From Planctomycetales bacterium (GTDB lineage: Bacteria > Planctomycetota > Planctomycetia > Pirellulales > Thermoguttaceae), in NCBI GenBank assembly GCA_007122045.1, contig SKJM01000499.1, positions 1-5,763 on the forward strand: a DNA stretch of 5,763 nucleotides, written 5' to 3'. This document shows, piece by piece, positions 5,439 through 5,763 of this stretch. Position numbers and translations under genes: made by a program. The notes beneath the pieces were generated by a model. It was not told the DNA's origin. It did no database searches and saw only the letters and a program-made list of their open reading frames with translations. Every line of letters begins with the position of its first letter. Position 1 is the stretch's first letter.

Positions 5439-5763
5439 GGGTTGCCGGGTTGGAGTCCGTCGAGCCAGAAGACCGATCCGCCGCCGGGCCGCGCCGTGTA
5501 GCCCGCCTCCCAGCCGTGCGCCACCGCAATCCGCCGGACGATGGCCAGTCCGAGGCCCGTGCCCCCTTGGCGCGTGGTGAAATACGGGGTGAACAATTCG
5601 CCGGCCAACCGGTCCGGCACGCCGGAGCCGGCGTCGGCCACCTCCAAACGGTATCGGCCGTTCTGGCCGGGAACGAGGTGGATTTCCACGGTACTGCCTT
5701 CCGGCGACGCTTGGACCGCATTTTGAACCAGGTTGAACAGGGCCTGGCGCAACAGCTCGCCGT
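5435..5763 (-). CDS. Sensor histidine kinase, C-terminal ATPase domain (5' part outside window)
   Basis: The last 108 residues of a two-component sensor kinase are visible, and the frame runs open off the window edge. They form a HATPase_c domain. Counting from the first full codon, the N box is [14 protein letters not shown] with N10 and N14, the G1 box is DAGSGV (43-48), the F box is FTPYFTTR (57-64) and the G2 box is [10 protein letters not shown] (66-75). The sensor, membrane and phospho-acceptor histidine regions lie beyond the window, so the signal cannot be inferred. The short C-terminus ending soon after the ATPase fold is typical of NtrB/AtoS-like kinases that partner NtrC-type regulators. 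The TGA overlaps the regulator's ATG, which indicates a cognate, co-translated pair. Confidence 0.93.
   Translation of the reverse strand, partial: GELLRQALFNLVQNAVQASPEGSTVEIHLVPGQNGRYRLEVADAGSGVPDRLAGELFTPYFTTRQGGTGLGLAIVRRIAVAHGWEAGYTARPGGGSVFWLDGLQPGNP

Noticed and set aside
2928..5501. An 857-codon open frame on the plus strand, antisense to the oxidoreductase and response regulator genes.
   Set aside because: Its codons lie exactly opposite those of both minus-strand genes, which happen to share phase. Stops in this frame need TTA, CTA or TCA in the sense genes, and these are rare at this GC content. The minus-strand products have complete catalytic motifs, whereas the antisense translation is low-complexity and resembles no known domain.

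Overview
The window reads as a short piece of a GC-rich bacterial chromosome, most likely a planctomycete (Pirellula/Lacipirellula-like). This is inferred from three things: a twin-arginine-exported Gfo/Idh/MocA oxidoreductase of the type that is greatly expanded in that phylum, the style of the GNAT and nucleotidyltransferase proteins, and the composition. No rRNA, tRNA, CRISPR array or insertion sequence is visible.

Layout, left to right. (1) Positions 1-398, plus strand: the 3' part of a GNAT N-acetyltransferase gene that begins before the window. (2) Positions 399-497: a short convergent intergenic gap with one strong 10-bp-stem hairpin. (3) Positions 498-2476, minus strand: a tightly coupled two-gene operon with a 4-base ATGA overlap. 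Its first gene encodes an AbiEi-like protein with a PD-(D/E)XK-like N-terminal core and a winged-helix middle. Its second gene encodes an AbiEii-like nucleotidyltransferase. This is the organisation of a type IV (AbiE-like) toxin-antitoxin or abortive-infection module. It has its own promoter (-10 at 2517-2522), and iterated GAAAAC/GTTTTC half-sites overlap the -35 region. That fits autoregulation by the winged-helix protein and also shows that translation starts at the ATG at 2476. (4) Positions 2661-3983, minus strand: a complete Tat-exported Gfo/Idh/MocA oxidoreductase with a good ribosome binding site. (5) Positions 4110-5438, minus strand: a complete NtrC-type sigma-54-dependent response regulator. 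(6) Positions 5435-5763, minus strand: the C-terminal ATPase end of its partner histidine kinase, overlapping the regulator by 4 bases and running out of the window.

How the parts relate. The kinase and regulator form a co-translated two-component pair. The oxidoreductase lies 126 bases downstream on the same strand and has a weak GG-N10-GC element just before it, so it is a possible but unproven target of the sigma-54 activator. The AbiE-like operon looks like a separate accessory module set between housekeeping-type genes: sampled 60-base lines in and beside it are 45-62% GC, against 77-80% in sampled lines of the oxidoreductase and regulator genes. It is the most interesting part of the window and the best candidate for a defence or addiction function.
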